This document shows, piece after piece, positions 47,901-61,000 of a stretch of 64,000 nt of DNA (its first letter is position 1; every line of letters starts with the position of its first letter). Both the position numbers and the translations under genes were made by a program. A model generated the notes under the pieces. The model had not been told where the DNA came from. It did not search any database and saw only the letters and a program-made list of their open reading frames with translations. Location of the stretch: the NCBI GenBank assembly GCA_026008535.1, contig BRKX01000004.1, positions 14,533,501 to 14,597,500 of the forward strand, given 5' to 3'. This stretch comes from Perilla frutescens. Lineage: Eukaryota > Streptophyta > Magnoliopsida > Lamiales > Lamiaceae.

Positions 47901-48910
47901 ATAATTAATAGAACTTATAATTACTATATGATAAACACAATGTGTACATACGATTTCAATAATTAAAATGTAACTCTTTTAAACAAACATGTTGTGAATT
48001 AAATTGGACAAACACTTCATTTCCATCCGTAGTTAGACGAATTAGAACTCTAAAACCTCCACAATAATGCATCAAAGTGTTGACATATCTCATTGATGTA
48101 ACATAATGAAATCATAATATATCTCTGCATCAAAATTAAAATTACAAATAATAAAATATTGTATTAGGGAAATATATTTAAAATTTTAAAAAAATCGATG
48201 AAATAAAATAAAAAAAATGGAATACACACAATTTGAAAATATAAGTTGATAAAGCAAACAAATTATTTATAACCAAGAGCTATCCGCCAAGATATCACTA
48301 CAAATAACAAATAACAAATAGAAAACAATACTAAAAATAGATACAATAGTGATTACGATACAATCGTTCTGTCTACAAAATTTTTAGATGAATACAATGC
48401 TATTTTACTTTTACAAAAACTCAGAATTAAATTGCCTCCTTTTGTATCGATGTGCGGATAGATGATAGATCTTGATGAAATGAACTTCAAAGGTCTCAAT
48501 CAAGAATGGATAGTGACATATCCTCAAGAACCTGAAGTAATTGCGGTATTCTCTACAACATAGTATTACTTAAAAAAATAAAAAATAAATAAATTACAAA
48601 ATAAAAATATTGGAACAAATAAATAAAGTAGATCATGAAAATTATGAACACACAAATCGGAGTTAAGAAATTGTGAAATAACAATCGATATTTATAGACC
48701 TCAACTCAAAGATCCATCTCAAGACACATTTTGAAATGAACGTGGAAAAAACTATGACAATTAATTAAATATACACAAATTTGTTAATCAAAATTTATCG
48801 TAATCAATAACCATAAGTGGAATTCATAATTGAAAAATGTTTGATGGAACTGCAAAGTGATTCAATATTTTTTTATAATATAAAACAACACATGATATTT
48901 TTATAAAAAA

Positions 48911-48943
<33 letters not shown>

Positions 48944-51401
48944 CAAGCATGTATGTTTAAATAATGAAGGTAATATGCTAGCTATTTTATGATTATAAAT
49001 ATGCACCAACCTTCTAATAATGAAATGTGAAATGGAGCCATTGATTCATTTCTTCCTTTGACCGATGCAAGTCTTTGATGTGGATTGAAGCAAGACAAAG
49101 CAATTGAAAATTTTCTTCAATTTATATCACGACGTTAAAAGTATTCGATTCATTACCTTCAATGTATTTTTGTTTACAGATTCTACTTTGTAACAACAAA
49201 AAAATAGTTCTCAAATATATAAATAAAAAATTGAATGACACAACAATAATAAAATAAAACGTAACTCAATATGGTATTATGAAAAACAAATACAAAATCT
49301 TAAAAAGCTAGCTAAACGATTATCTAAGATATTGTGTGATGGATGCAATAGTTCATAGGATACAAGTATTTATAGATTAGAATGAGATGAAAATTTTGAA
49401 TATTTCTAAATTTAAATGATATAATTATAGGCAATTTACATTAATTAATTATCATTTGGTTAATTTGAGCACATGCCATTCAACGTAAAATACTTGTAAC
49501 GTTTGCTTAATTGCTTATTTAATTATTAAAAATGCATGACTAAATATAGAAATACCACCGATTGATTACATTTATATAAAACATTATGATATCTTAATCT
49601 TAATTTGAATAGAATAAAATATATACATTAAGCATACCTTAAAAAGTATATTTATAATCATAGTTATCTATAAAGTAGAATTTTATTTACGTAAAATTAT
49701 ATGCAACTATATATGATAATTATTTAATAATTAAATATGGAAAATATGGAACCAATTGTAGGGTAATCTTAATATTAATTTGGATGTAAATGTCAATATC
49801 TTGATAATACAATTCTTGGCCGATTTTTTCACTAATTAATATTATAGCCGGATTATTAATTACCATTTTTTATTCTGTAATAACTTTGCATTGATTCTTG
49901 ATTACTAATTTTTTTGTTTATTCCATAGTAAGTGGGCATGTTATATATTAATGATTGATGATTATCCTTGATCGCCGTTTTTTATTGTTCATCCATTTAT
50001 TTTTTTTGTTTTCCATTTTTTATTATTTTAATAAGTAGGACAGTTTTGGCGGGAAAAAAAGTCTAGACTATCCTACTTTTAGATATAGTAGGATAGGATG
50101 ACAAATTTATTTTTTTATACAGGAGGAAGAATCCATTTCAATAAATGGATCAGAAATGATTGAAGAGATGGTTGGTTAATTCAAATTATGTAATATTTTT
50201 TTAAGTTAATAATAATAATTATAAAGTAATAATTATTTTAAATACATATTGGTTCATCATCTTCCAAATCAGCTGTTGAATCAAAAGGTGGTGCTGTTAT
50301 CAACAAAACAATTCAGCAACTAATGGAAAATGAGGAGGTAAACTACAATGTTATTACTATTTTTTTTTCAATTAAAATAAAAAATATGATGTTCAACTTA
50401 TTAACATAATTTTTATGAAATTCAGAGTGGGGAGTTCACAGTATTTGCCATCGTGAATGACATTGAAGATATTACTGGCGTGTCATACCTTGCGTGCAAA
50501 GTCTGTCGAATGGAATTAGATCCATATGATGAACAGAAATTCTTTTGTCAAAAATGTCAAACATTTGACGTTTACGGCAAAATGAGGTTATTTATTAACA
50601 TATATTTTCTGTATTTAATTTAATGAAAAATCTTCAAAAATTAAAGTATATTTTTTTTTGTAAAAATATAGATACAAATTGACTGTGGAAGTGAGTGATT
50701 GTACTGCAGCAACAACAACATTTCATATGTGGGATATGCAATGCATGGAATTACTTGGACAAAAATCAGCAAAGGTATGTCACACATATTTTAAAAACTC
50801 TAAAAATCTTTTTCCATAATATAATTTTATGTTTTTTTATAGGATGAGGTTCTTGATGAACTTCCAGCTGAAATTGAAGACATATCAAACAAAAAAGGTC
50901 TCTTTAATATAATTGCCCTGACTGAGCAAGTCAATAATTATAAGGGACCTTTTGATGTTGTTAAGGTTTCATGTGAGGACAAAATACAAAGTGAAGGTTT
51001 AGAAAAGCGGGTGGATTTTTTACTACTAAAAAAATATTAGTGTAATATTAAATCATTACTTACAATTGTATGCATTTTGTAGGGAAATTCATCAAAGTCA
51101 AAGAAAGGGAAAGAGAAGGTTGACGAAAATGCAGATGAGGTATATTATTTTTCAATTAGGAATGACATTTTATGTTTTTATTATATTTATGCAGAACATT
51201 TTTTCGGTTAATTAATTTTTTTAACAATTTCAGGATAACTTGATAAGTGACGCATTACTAACACCAAGAAAGAAAAACATTAACACAAGTAATGCAGCCG
51301 TTCTTATGGATGATGATGATGTAAAGAGAAAACTCATTGATGAGTTTTCATCAACTACTCAAAAGAGGACTAAGAGATTGCTGAAGAAAGAAAAACAGTG
51401 A
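41977..51401 (+). CDS. Helitron-encoded RPA70-like single-strand DNA-binding protein, split by a nested Helitron
   Basis: Helps process single-stranded intermediates during rolling-circle transposition (role inferred from known Helitrons). N-terminal exons 41977-42108, 42187-42457, 42540-42636, 42732-42856 and 42925-43009 are phase-consistent and give an OB-fold region starting MAPIFGTVQM. A C-terminal zinc-binding OB fold occurs twice. The first, about 43776-44337, has YLACKRCQ...FFCEKCQSFD, with a TAA at 43884. The second, about 50428-51010, has YLACKVCR...FFCQKCQTFD and is open. The final exons give a lysine-rich tail ending at TGA 51401. The intact second copy looks like the original C-terminus and the first like a decayed duplicate. 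The nested Helitron separates the two. One functional mRNA from this locus is doubtful. Confidence 0.7.
44392..50098 (-). mobile_element. Nested Helitron in opposite orientation, non-autonomous
   Basis: Read on the minus strand, the 5' end TCCTATCCTACTATATCT starts at 50098. The 3' end at 44392 has a GC-rich hairpin (GCCGTGCATTGCACGG, about 44428-44413) followed by a short AT stretch and CTAG. The outer bases are A and T, so it inserted between A and T. The 5.7-kb interior is strongly AT-rich; I find no Rep, helicase or RPA frame. It interrupts the RPA-like gene within an intron. Confidence 0.75.
45820..47400. repeat. Diverged long tandem repeats inside the nested Helitron
   Basis: Three diverged copies of a long unit are visible, anchored by TTAATTTCAACTGAAAGACT (about 45880), GATCTCAATTGAAAGACT (about 46585) and TATCTCAATTGAAAAACC (about 47055). 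Each is preceded by an AATATATTTAATATT-type motif and followed by TTTATAGTTTACT-like sequence. Spacing is about 700 and 470 bp. Confidence 0.5.
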
Positions 51402-53257
51402 GCAAGATGAAAAAGCATGCACAAGTTTGACATCAGACTAATCGGAGGGGATTTTATTAATTTATTGAAATGCTTTATTTTTTAAGACAATTTAAGTAAT
51501 TTTGGGTTGTTAATTTTTAGACATTTTTTGTTGTTTTAAGTTATTTATTTTCAGACATTTTGGGATGTTTTACATAATTTATTCATGTTTCACTTTATGT
51601 TCAATCATTTGATTTTGAGATAATTTATTTAATGTTAAACATAAATCATAAAATACAGACAATTCGAATTGAGTAAACCATAGTTTCAGAATATTAATTC
51701 AAAACTAAATTTACAACATAATTTACTAACATGGAAGTTTCACCACTTGATGCAGCATGAGTACAGTAAGAAAAAAAATAATAACATCCACTGCATCAAA
51801 AATATGCCACTTTATATTTTCAAATAAAAATGATAGATTGTAAAAAAAAAGGAATAATTTAAATATAAATTCAGAACATGAATAACTAATTCTGCAATAA
51901 ACAAAATATCAGACCACATTTATGCAATGCTGCAAGAATAGAATGAAACACAATTAAATATTAACTGAAGAAATGCGAAAGATTTAAATCACAGATTACT
52001 AACCCTTCAAGAACCCTTTAGGAGTAAGTGGACTGCCCAGTTCACAATCACCCGTTTGAACGGGGGCGCAGGAGGTCACACAAAGTCCAAGACTCAATCA
52101 GGTTAAATACTGTGACTCAGACCAAAACCTCTCATCAAGAGGTTTCGCAGAGACCGTTCTCAAACAGAACGGTCACAAATCACACAGATCTGACACACGA
52201 AAGGACATAGCAGAGCATACAAACATTGAAGCATACATATAAAAACATTAAAGCATGTATATATCAGATTATTACCTATAAAATTGAAGCACACATATAA
52301 ATTATGAAACATTAAAGCATATAAAAAATTAACAGAAACATTAAATTAAATTAAACAATATTAACAGATTTTTAATAACGGGAACAGTAAATTGAATTAA
52401 AAAAATACAGGAAAAGTAAATTAAATTAAATAACATTAACATATTTTTTTAATAACATGAATAGATACGTTAATTAAATTAAATAACATTAACATTAACA
52501 TTAAACATAAACATGCACAGTAACAATGAAGCATCTATAAATTAAATAACAGATTTTATCCTATAACATTCAAACACACATTCAAATATGCATCTATACT
52601 TTTGTTAATACAGAAACAGTCAATTGTAATAAATTATTAAAAAAATTATGATTTATTTAAACTATAAAATATTTTATTTGGATAATATAAATATTTGGGC
52701 CACACTAATTTTTAACTTTGCCAAACTGTATTTATCGACCCACAAAATTTTTTTGGATCTTCAATTATTTGACCCGCCCCTATACTAATTGTATTACATA
52801 TATATATTAGAAGCAGATTAGGGTTGAGCTCATTTCAGAGGAAATGAGTAATACTCATTTTAAAAAAATAAAATAAAAATAGTCCAATAAAATAATAAAT
52901 CAGATATTGTGTATTATATAAATATATACTGCAGATATTTTAAATTTGAAAATATTTCAAAAAAATAATTACTGTGATTATTTTTAAAAAAAATTAAATG
53001 ATACTATAAATATTAAATAATACAGCTATCTTAAGCATACAAAATTAATAGCAATAATAAATAGGTGAAAATATAAAAAAATCCATGTTACTGGACAATT
53101 TATAAATATGTATAAAAACAGTTAATAAAATGAAATTCGAATAAAATTTTTTAAAAAATGTTAGTGGGTAGTGTTTGAAAATATAAAACTGCCATCAAAA
53201 TTCAAAAATACTTAAACATTCAAATTTCAGATTACCACATTTGAAACAAAAACGAAA
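51402..53257. other. Spacer between the RPA-like and Rep genes of the Helitron
   Basis: AT-rich noncoding DNA, except for a less AT-rich island at 52015-52205 (separate entry). The block 52205-52290 (TAGCAGAGCATACAA...AGATTATTACCTATAAAATT) recurs at 43250-43335. Confidence 0.5.
52015..52205. other. Hairpin-rich GC island in the Helitron spacer
   Basis: Three short perfect hairpins lie within 130 bp: CCCGTTTGAACGGG (about 52051-52064), AACCTCTCATCAAGAGGTT (about 52126-52144) and ACCGTTCTCAAACAGAACGGT (about 52153-52173). The surroundings are very AT-rich. The single open frame across it (52028-52210) has no recognisable domain. Origin unknown. Confidence 0.55.
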
Positions 53258-56200
53258 ATGGCAAACAACGACAGGCATCAAGCATTCTCAGAAGAAACAC
53301 GTGAACAAAAAAGAAGAAGAATCATATCACAATCAAGTCCAGGTATGAGTGCGGCCTAAATATGTTTTAACTCAAAAAAGCTGATGAATTTTTCAAAATT
53401 TTTAAGTGCTGCAATAATCTGTACCTTAAGTGCTGCAAATATTTCTTTAAATCTGGGACGATGTTTGTGTTAAAGAGCTGCAAAAAAAGTATAAAATATA
53501 TCAGAAACAATTCTGAATAGATGTGCATATATTTGAAGCATTAATTTAAATGAGTCATATAGGTATATTGAACAGAAGTATACTCATCTTTTTTTCGCCC
53601 TCATCGACCAGTTTTGAGAACTCATATGACATTAAGCATGATTCAGTAATCGCATAGATACTGCAAATTAACATAAAAAAATATCAGCATTAAACACTAT
53701 CATAGCCGTTCAGAAAATATTTAAAAATAAAACATAAATATGACTTTAACATTTCAGATCTGTAATAAATGTATTTTTACAAATATATTAAATCTTTAGT
53801 ATATATAGTATTGTATTAATTTAATTATTCTATTTTTTTTACTGCAGGTTATTCATTAACAGAGGAACTACTACAGAATACAAGATTAATTGACATACAT
53901 GTTGAGCAGATTTCTAATACAGGTATTATTTTTTTATTTTTATAATTTTAAATAATATATTATAATATTATAAATAAGATTTATATTTTTTTAAATTTTA
54001 AAATAATTAATATTTATCAAAAGATTATTGTATTATGTAACCATTTTGTCAAAGAATCTGATTTTAGTCATTCTCTAAATCAAATTGGTCAGTTTCTAAT
54101 TCAATTCTATATATTATTTGTTTATGTAATTATTATTGCTATTTTTTCATATTATTTCAGATACTCAAAAACATTCTTTAATTATTGAAATACAGGTGAA
54201 AGAACAAGTAACCCTGAACAAATTGATGATTTAACAATTAATGAATTAATGGAGGCTGACCAATTAATTGATATACATGTTACACAATGCCTTGATACAA
54301 GTATAGATAACCATATTTTCAAAAAAATATTAAATATTTAATGTATATACTATTGTATTAATTAAAATATTCTATATTTTTTTATTACAGGTTATTCGTT
54401 AACAGAGGAAGTACTACATAATACAAGATTAATTGACATACATGTTGAACAGATTTCTAATGCAGGTATTATTTTTTTTATTTTTACAATTTTAAATAAT
54501 AGATTATAATATTATAAATAAGATTTATATTTTTTTAAATTTTAAAATAATTAATATTTATCAAAAGATTATTGTATTATGTAACCATTTTGTCAAAGAA
54601 TCTGATTTTAGTCATTCTCTAAATCAAATTGGTCAGTTTCTAATTCAATTCTGTATATTATTTGTTTATGTAATTATTATTGCTATTTTTTCATATTATT
54701 TTAGATACTCAAAAGCATTCTTTAATTATTGAAATACAGGTGAAAGAACAAGTAACCCTGAACAAATTGATGATTTAACAATTAATGAATTAATGGAGGC
54801 TGACCAATTAATTGATATACATGTTACACAATGCCTTGATACAGGTATAGATAAACATATTTTCAAAAAAATATTAAATATTTAATGTATATACTATTGT
54901 ATTAATTAAAATATTCTATATTTTTTTTATTACAGGTTATTCGTTAACAGAGGAAGTACTACATAATACAAATTTATTTGACATACATGTTGAACATATT
55001 TCTAATACAGGTATAATTTTTTTTATTACATTTTGAATTAATAGATTATAAAATTATAAATGATGATTTTTTAAATAATATTATTTTTAAATCATACATA
55101 TTGATCCAAAAATTATTGTCTTATTTAACCAATTTTGCAAGAAATTGATTTTAGTCATTCTCTAAATCGAATTGGTAAGTTTGCAATTCAATACATTATA
55201 TTTTTGGTTTCAATAAATAAGTATGAACGATATGAAATTTTTATTTAACATTTATTATTCATAACGGTTTCAGATTACTCAGATCTTGGTGATCCGGTTT
55301 TTATTTGTGAATTTTGTGGAGCACATTGTTGGTATGATGAAAGGTTGGGAAAAAATTTAAAATCACGCACTATAAAATACTCATCATGTTGTATTCGAGG
55401 AAAAATCAAATTGCCACCTGTTCAAAGGCCTCCTAAAGTTTTGGAAAGTTTGCTCTATGAAAATGATCATAAGAGTAAACATTTTCTTGATAATATTCGT
55501 TCATACAATAGTATGTTTTCTTTTACATCAATGGGAGGCAAGATAGATTTGAGTTTAAATGTTGGTAATTCTCCACCGACATTCCAACTGCATGGTCAGA
55601 ATTATCATATGATTGGAAGTCTACTGCCACCTCAAGGTTCTACACCGAAGTTTGCTCAGTTATATATCTATGATACTGAAAACGAAGTTGCAAATAGAAT
55701 GCTATCTGTGAGGTATTTTATATTTATCATTATGTTTTTTTAAATTATAACTCTAAATATTATGTATGTTCCTTCTAATTTGATTTTATATTTTATGTTT
55801 ATTTAGGAACAAAAAATACATAAACACACTGCATGCGAAGATTGTTTCTGAACTTAAAAGCATGTTGGATGATCATAATGTCCTTGTGAAGTCATTTAGG
55901 ATGGCAAAGCACACCATTATTGATCTTGGCCAATCTGATGTTAAGTTGAAACTTATTGGTAGACGTGGAGGTGATGCTAGAACATATAATCTTCCAACTG
56001 TGTCTGAAGTGGCTGCGTTAGTTGTTGGAGATTTTGATCAGTCTTTCGGAGATAGAGACATGATTTTGAAAACTCAAACTGGAGAGTTGAAACGCATTAA
56101 TGAGTTAAATACAACCTATTTGGGTTTACAATATCCTCTTCTGTTTCCATATGGTGAAGACGGTTATAGAGAAGATATACCACTTTCAGATTTGAATTCT

Positions 56201-57300
56201 TCATCAAGTTATGCTCGAAATATGGTCAGCATCAGAGAATATTTTGCCTATCGGCTGCATGAAAGAGATTGTGATGCAAAAACCATTCTAAGCTCAAGGA
56301 GATTATTTCAACAATTTATTGTTGATGCATTCACAATGATTGAATCTGCAAGACTTTTATACATACGTACACATCAACAATCATTGAGATGTCATATGTA
56401 TAGAGGTTTAGAAGAGGCTCTAACAAGAGGTGAAAGAAATCCCGCAACTCAAGGAAGACGAGTTATATTGCCTTCTACATTCACTGGAGGAGCTCGATAC
56501 ATGATTCAAAATTATCAAGATGCTATGGCTATTTGTCAGTGGGCTGGATATCCAAATCTATTCATTACATTTACATGCAATCCAAGATGGCCAGAAATTG
56601 TACGATATGTGCAGGAAAAAGGATTGAAATCTGAAGATCGTCCCGATATTGTTTGTCGAGTGTTCAAAATGAAACTCGACAATTTGATTCATGATCTCCG
56701 TCAAAATAATATATTTGGAAATGTTAAAGCAGGTACGTGTTAAATTTTTTAAAAATTATTCTGTCAAATTTTTAAATTAATTTAATATATATTTTTTTAA
56801 TTTCAATTGTAGTGGTATACACTGTTGAATTTCAGAAGAGGGGCCTTCCACATGCACATATCTTGCTATTCATATCGAAAGAGGATCAAAATCGAGGATC
56901 AGAAGTGATCGACCAAATTATATCAGCTGAAATACCTGATAAAGAACTGAATCCACAATATTATACAGCTGTACAGGATTTCATGATTCATGGTCCATGT
57001 GGTGTTGCGAAAAAAAATTCACCATGTATGAGAAATGGTCGTTGCAGTAAATATTTTCCCAGAAATTTTACTGAGACAACAACCACAGATGAAGATGGAT
57101 ATCCAATATATAGACGCAGAGATAATGGAAGAACAATTTTGAAGAATGGAATGCTGATGGATAATAGATACGTGGTTCCTCACAATCGAATCCTTCTGAT
57201 GAAGTATGCTGCCCATATAAATGTGGAATGGTGCAACCAGTCAAGATCAATAAAATATCTGTTCAAATATGTGAACAAAGGTCACGATCGTGTAACCGCG
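53258..57300 (+). CDS. Helitron Rep/helicase protein, N-terminal part (HUH nuclease)
   Basis: Initiates rolling-circle transposition by nicking one strand. The probable first exon is 53258-53342 (MANNDRHQAFSEE). Short exons follow in triplicate (53848-55010). Next come 55274-55712 with a CxxC...CC zinc-finger-like region (FICEFCGAHCWYDE), 55807-56732 carrying the Helitron-like N-terminal domain, and 56813-57300 with the metal-binding HUH motif (FQKRGLPHAHILLF) and the tyrosine motif region (SIKYLFKYVNKGHDRV). Exon phases agree and no stop is seen in these exons. The frame is cut at 57301 by the gypsy insertion directly after the tyrosine motif; the PIF1-type helicase is outside the window. 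The gene is therefore disrupted, but it looks recently intact. Confidence 0.85.
53848..55273 (+). repeat. Tandem triplication of an exon-intron unit of about 544 bp
   Basis: Units start at 53848, 54391 and 54936, spaced 543 and 545 bp. Each begins with an exon coding GYSLTEE..N..L(I/F)DIHVE. The first two also carry a second exon (54196 and 54740) coding GERTSNPEQIDDLTINELM. The third unit runs instead into the zinc-finger exon at 55274. The first two units are almost identical, introns included. Confidence 0.85.
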
Positions 57301-58012
57301 TGATGCGATCCTCGCCGGCACACGACAAAGAAAGCTTTTGAACTTCCCAGGACTTGTATCAGTTTCGCTGATTTGGATGGATGGATTCAAACTCTAGCCT
57401 CACAATGATGTTGAACCACGAATTAGTAGAATTCGTAACCCGCAATCAATTGGAAACACGAACTTGGATTGGATGTAGACGCCACAAGCGGGGATGATGA
57501 ACCCGTTTGATAAGTCGAAATTGAATCTCACAAATATTATGAAATTCGGATAAAAGTTCTCTAGAGAGAAAATAAACTCACAAGTTTATCACTGAATTCA
57601 ATAATGGTGTGTTTGAATAATGTTCACAATGGATCCCTATTTATAGTGTAGGGATGGACGAAATCTAATGCTAAAAGGATTTAAAAATCTGCTCCAAAAA
57701 GAATTCTATCTAGACTAGGAAACTGCCTAACTAGAATCCTATCCAAAGTAAGAAACTACCTTAAATAAATCCTAGTCAAACTATGACTCTTAAAAATCGA
57801 AAATTAAGAAATAAAATAAATAAAAATCTGACTAAATAAATACTATAGTCTAATAAACCAATCCCCTTAATTAAAATATTAAGGACCGATATTACTCCTA
57901 GTCAGTATGGGCATACTGACTGTCGCGCGCGGTATGGGCATACCGACTGATTTCCATCTTCATGCAATGCACTCTAACTCCAACCCTTGATAACCTTGTG
58001 CCGATATCAACA
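57301..58012 (-). mobile_element. 3' LTR of the Ty3/gypsy insertion
   Basis: 712 bp. On the plus strand it starts TGATGCGATCC and ends GATATCAACA (TG...CA). It matches 63207-63918 at the same length, with about 14 differences by eye (about 2 %), nearly all transitions. CCCTATTTATAG near 57635 lies within it. On the element strand a purine tract (GAGGGGGAA, about 58037-58029) lies just outside, as a polypurine tract should. Confidence 0.88.
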
Positions 58013-61000
58013 CCTTCCAGCTTGGTTCCCCCTCATTGGTTCCTTCCATGGGTTTCCTTGACGCCTCTTGTTCCCAAACCTCTCGTATGAACCCGTTGAG
58101 GTTTTCCTTGAACCTCTTAGCTTGCGATCGCGTCACGGGTCCTTCAGGCACCTTGATTGGATCCGACACCTCCTTAGCTCGGAGCGTATCATTCCCCTCC
58201 TCTTGAAAAGGATTTTTCCTCAAATCCAACTCGTTACCTACATCAAAAGGACTTAAGTCAGCAACATTAAATGTAGAACTAACCTTGTACTCACCGGGCA
58301 AGTCCAATTTGTAAGCATTGTCACTAATGCGCCCAAGGACTTGAAATGGTCCATCGCCTCTAGGTAACAGCTTGGATCTCCATTGAGCCGGAAACCTTTC
58401 CTTCCTCATGTGCAACTAAACCCACTCGACGGGTTCGAACACGACCTTCCGCCGCCCTTTGTTGGCTTTCTCGGCGTACTGCTCGGTTCTCCTTTCGATG
58501 TTTGCTCTAGCCTTCTCATGGATCTGTTTAACAAATTCAGCTTTCTTTTTCCCATCCAAATTAGTGAATTCTTGCACAGGCAAAGGAATTAAATCCAAGG
58601 GAGTTAAAGGATTAAAACCATATGCAATTTCAAATGGTGAAAACTGAGATGCAGAATGAACAGACCTATTATATGCAAATTCCACATGCGGCAAACATTC
58701 TTCCCAAGTTTTTATGTTCTTTTTAATCAATGCCCGCAACAACGTAGATAAAGTCCTATTTACTACTTCCATTTGACCATCAGTTTGTGGATGACAAGTA
58801 GTAGAAAATAACAATTTAGTCCCTAACTTACACCACAAAGTCTTCCAGAAATAACTCAAGAACTTAGCATCACTATCAGACACAATTGTTTTAGGCATAC
58901 CATGCAAACGCACAACTTCCCTAAAGAACAAATCAGCTATATGCGACACATCATTAGACTTAGAACATGCAATAAAATGCGCCATTTTAGAAAATCTATC
59001 AACAACCACAAAAATAGAATCATGACCACGTTTACTCCTAGGCAATCCTAACACAAAATCCATAGATATGTCAATCCAAGGCGATGTAGGAATAGGTAAA
59101 GGCATGTATAAACCATGTGGTTGGACTCTAGACTTAGCTTGTCGACATGTAACACATTTAGCACACAGATTTTCCACATCATGCTTCATATGAGGCCAAA
59201 AGAAATGTTCTTGCAAAACAGATAAAGTCTTAGCTACTCCAAAATGCCCCATAAGACCCCTACCATGTGATTCCAACAATAATAACTCACGCATGGAACA
59301 GTTAGGCACACATAATTTATTCTCCCTAAACAAATAACCATCTTGCCTATAAAACTTTCCATATCCATATTTCTCACATGCAATATAAATATCCTTAAAA
59401 TCATCATCATCAACATATAATGATTTAATGCACTCAAAACCTAGTAATCTAGCATCCAAAGTAGAAAGCAACGCGTACCTTCTAGACAATGCATCGGCTA
59501 CTATATTTTCTTTACCTTGCTTGTATTTGATGACGTATGGAAATGTCTCGATGAATTCCATCCATCTTGCATGTCTTTTGTTCAACTTATGTTGCCTCCT
59601 CAAATGCTTCAACGACTCATGGTCGGTATGGATCACGAACTCCTTGGGCCATAAGTATTGTTGCCACGTCTACAATGCCCGCACTAGTGCATACAACTCC
59701 TTGTCATACGTCGGGTAATTTGCAGTGGCGCCTCCTAACTTCTCACTGAAGTATGCAATTGGTCGAACCATTTGCATCAAAACTGCACCAATACCAACAC
59801 CGGAAGCATCACATTCAACCTCAAAAGTTTTAGAAAAGTCAGGAAGAGATAGTACCGGTGGGTGTGTCAATTTTTCCTTGAGTGTTTGAAAAGCTCGTTC
59901 TTGAGCTTTCCCCCATTTGAACTCCACGTTCTTTTTGATCACCTCAGTCATTGGGGCTGCAATGCTACTGAAGTGTGGCACAAAACAGCGATAGAAACTC
60001 TCCAATCCATGAAAACTCCGAACCTCTCCAACATTGGTAGGCGTCGGCCATTCTTGGATGGCTCGTACCTTCTCTTCGTCCACCTGCACTCCCTCTGCAC
60101 TCACAACAAAGCCAAGGAAAACAACTCTATTGGTGCAAAAGGTGCACTTTTTAAGGTTAGCATACAATTGTTCTTTCCTTAAAGCTTGTAAAACATTCCT
60201 CAAATGATCTTCATGCTCATCCACAGTTTTACTATAGATCAATATGTCATCGAAATAAATCACAACAAATCTACCTATGAAAGCACGTAGAACATGGTTC
60301 ATAAGACGCATAAAGGTGCTATGAGCATTTGTTAAACTAAACGGCATAACTAACCATTCATACAATCCAAGTTTAGTAATAAATGCCGTTTTCCATTCAT
60401 CCCCCTCTTTAATTCTAATTTGATGGTACCCACTACGTAAATCAATCTTAGAAAATATATAAGCACCATGAAACTCATCAAACATGTCATCAAGACGGGG
60501 TATAGGATGTCGATACTTTACCGTGATGTTGTTGACGGCTCTGCAGTCAACACACATATGAAGGGACGAGTCTTTCTTGGGCACGAGCAAGACTGGGCTC
60601 GCACATGGGCTCAAACTCTCTCTCACTTGGCCTTTTTCCAACAGCTCGTGGATTTGTCTTTCGAGCTCCTTTGTCTCCTCAGGGTTGCTTCGGTACACCG
60701 GTCGGTTGGGTAAAGTGGCGCCGGGCACAAAATCAATTTGGTGCTCGATTCCCCTTATTGGTGGCAAACCGGGTGGCATCTCCTCGGGAAACACATCATC
60801 AAATTCCTGCAAGAGAGATAAAATAGGACTTGGCAAAGACTTGTCAATTTTGTTAGTTTGTAGCAAATCTCTGCGGACCATCAAATACATGGACTTCTCA
60901 TTTTGCATGGCCCACTTAATGTCACTTGCTGTGGCAAAACAAGATCTTCGGGCTTTCTTCTTCGGCTCAACAGTCGCCGCTGCCCGCTCCTTCTTCTTCA

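Noticed and set aside
52040..52180. Hammerhead-type ribozyme (retrozyme) in the hairpin island
   Set aside because: GAAA occurs next to a stem on the minus strand, but the CTGATGA core and a correctly placed cleavage site are missing.
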